Assembly (NCBI GenBank): GCA_944323495.1 | Contig: CALUSZ010000203.1 | Coordinates: forward strand, 1-6,929 | Source of the DNA: Candidatus Gastranaerophilales bacterium | Lineage (GTDB): Bacteria; Cyanobacteriota; Vampirovibrionia; Gastranaerophilales; Gastranaerophilaceae | Direction of reading: 5' to 3' | DNA length: 6,929 nucleotides | In this document: piece after piece, positions 6,355 to 6,929 of the stretch | Numbering within the stretch: the stretch's first letter is position 1 | Layout of the letters: every line of letters starts with the position of its first letter | Program-made: the position numbers and the translations under genes | The notes under the pieces: generated by a model | Seen by the model: the letters and a program-made list of their open reading frames with translations, nothing else | Told to the model about the DNA's origin: nothing | Database searches by the model: none

Positions 6355-6929
6355 ATGGAATACGATTTTAAACAAGCCGAAAAATTTTTAGAAAAACAGT
6401 TTGAAGGGATAAATGAAATTAGAGACTTCAATCAGCGTAAAGTCTTAAAGGCGTTTTATGATAACAAAGTAGCCCCGGAACATTTTTATACCGTATCCGG
6501 TTACGGTCATGATGATTTGGGGCGGGAAGTTCTGGATAGGGTTTTTGCACAGGTTTTTTGCGCGGAAAAAGCGCTCGTAAGAATTCATTTTGCATCAGGC
6601 ACCCATACTCTTGCCTGCGCCCTATTCGGGAACTTGAAATACGGCGACAAGCTTCTATCTATCGCAGGAGCTCCTTATGATACAATGCAGGAAGTAATAG
6701 GAACTGCAGGAGATGAAGAAACCAAAAGGGCTTCACTTATCGGAAACGGCGTTCTGTACGATGAAGTTCCGCTTATCAATGGCATGGAAATAGATTTTGA
6801 CCGAATTGAAAAAATGGTTGATGAAACAGTCACAATGGTTCTAATCCAGCGCTCTAAAGGGTATTCGACAAGAAAATCCCTATCAATGGAAACTATTGAA
6901 AAAATTTGTAAGATTGTAAAATCTAAAAA
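6355..6929 (+). CDS. PLP-dependent methionine gamma-lyase family protein ('aluminum resistance' family), N-terminal 191 codons; cut by the right edge
   Basis: A cytosolic fold-type I PLP enzyme of the Met_gamma_lyase family (PF06838), often annotated as aluminum resistance protein or YnbB-like. Its true substrate is poorly defined; a carbon-sulfur lyase or related reaction is assumed from the fold. Family motifs are visible: YTVSGYGHDDLGRE (45-58), FASGTHTLACALFG (79-92), AGAPYDTMQEVIG (104-116), YDEVPLINGMEIDFDRI (135-151) and VLIQRSKGYSTRKSLSMETI (162-181). The PLP-binding lysine lies beyond the window, and about half of a protein of about 400 residues is seen. The frame is open from 6301, but 6355 is the only ATG before the first motifs. 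It fits the promoter that ends ten bases upstream. A GTG at 6334 inside that promoter is unlikely as start. Confidence 0.93.
   Translation, partial: MEYDFKQAEKFLEKQFEGINEIRDFNQRKVLKAFYDNKVAPEHFYTVSGYGHDDLGREVLDRVFAQVFCAEKALVRIHFASGTHTLACALFGNLKYGDKLLSIAGAPYDTMQEVIGTAGDEETKRASLIGNGVLYDEVPLINGMEIDFDRIEKMVDETVTMVLIQRSKGYSTRKSLSMETIEKICKIVKSK

Overview
The window is an AT-rich, compact stretch of bacterial chromosome with seven convincing protein genes, one good short gene, one doubtful short ORF and one gene cut by the right edge. It has no rRNA, tRNA, CRISPR array, insertion sequence or phage gene. The encoded DnaK resembles cyanobacterial DnaK over most of its length. Together with the AT bias and a large protein of no recognised family, this suggests a non-photosynthetic relative of the Cyanobacteria (Melainabacteria/Vampirovibrionia, for example a gut Gastranaerophilales). 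That placement is inference from remembered sequences; a Firmicutes-like host cannot be excluded, since this DnaK also lacks the insertion typical of Gram-negative DnaK.

Layout, left to right. Positions 1-1129 (minus) hold the first 376 codons of dnaK, including the whole ATPase domain. An AT-rich divergent spacer of 126 bases follows. Then comes a plus-strand pair: a DUF1653 gene (1256-1465) overlapped by a 50-codon gene (1462-1614). The short gene runs 9 bases into the 3' end of a minus-strand CLC chloride/proton exchanger with two CBS domains (1606-3231). A 106-base divergent promoter region separates it from a 490-residue protein with predicted membrane helices and no recognised family (3338-4810). 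The stop codon of that gene shares the bases TTAA with the stop of the convergent minus-strand gene. The next three minus-strand genes look like one operon: a secreted von Willebrand A domain protein (6275-5574), yidD (5554-5345) and a small P-loop kinase resembling animal-type phosphomevalonate kinase (5313-4807). Divergent from them, and cut by the right edge, is a PLP enzyme of the methionine gamma-lyase/'aluminum resistance' family (6355 onward).

No single pathway links these genes. The themes are protein folding (DnaK), membrane-protein insertion (YidD), ion exchange (CLC), a cell-surface binding protein (VWA) and small-molecule metabolism (kinase, PLP enzyme). I did not find a convincing new multi-gene system. 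The points most worth a second look are these: recurrent promoter -10 boxes placed so close to the ATG that several mRNAs should be leaderless; the phosphomevalonate-kinase-like protein and its operon with yidD and a VWA gene; the unassigned 490-residue membrane protein; and a near-perfect Shine-Dalgarno plus ATG buried at its 3' end, opening a short reading frame antisense to the kinase gene.
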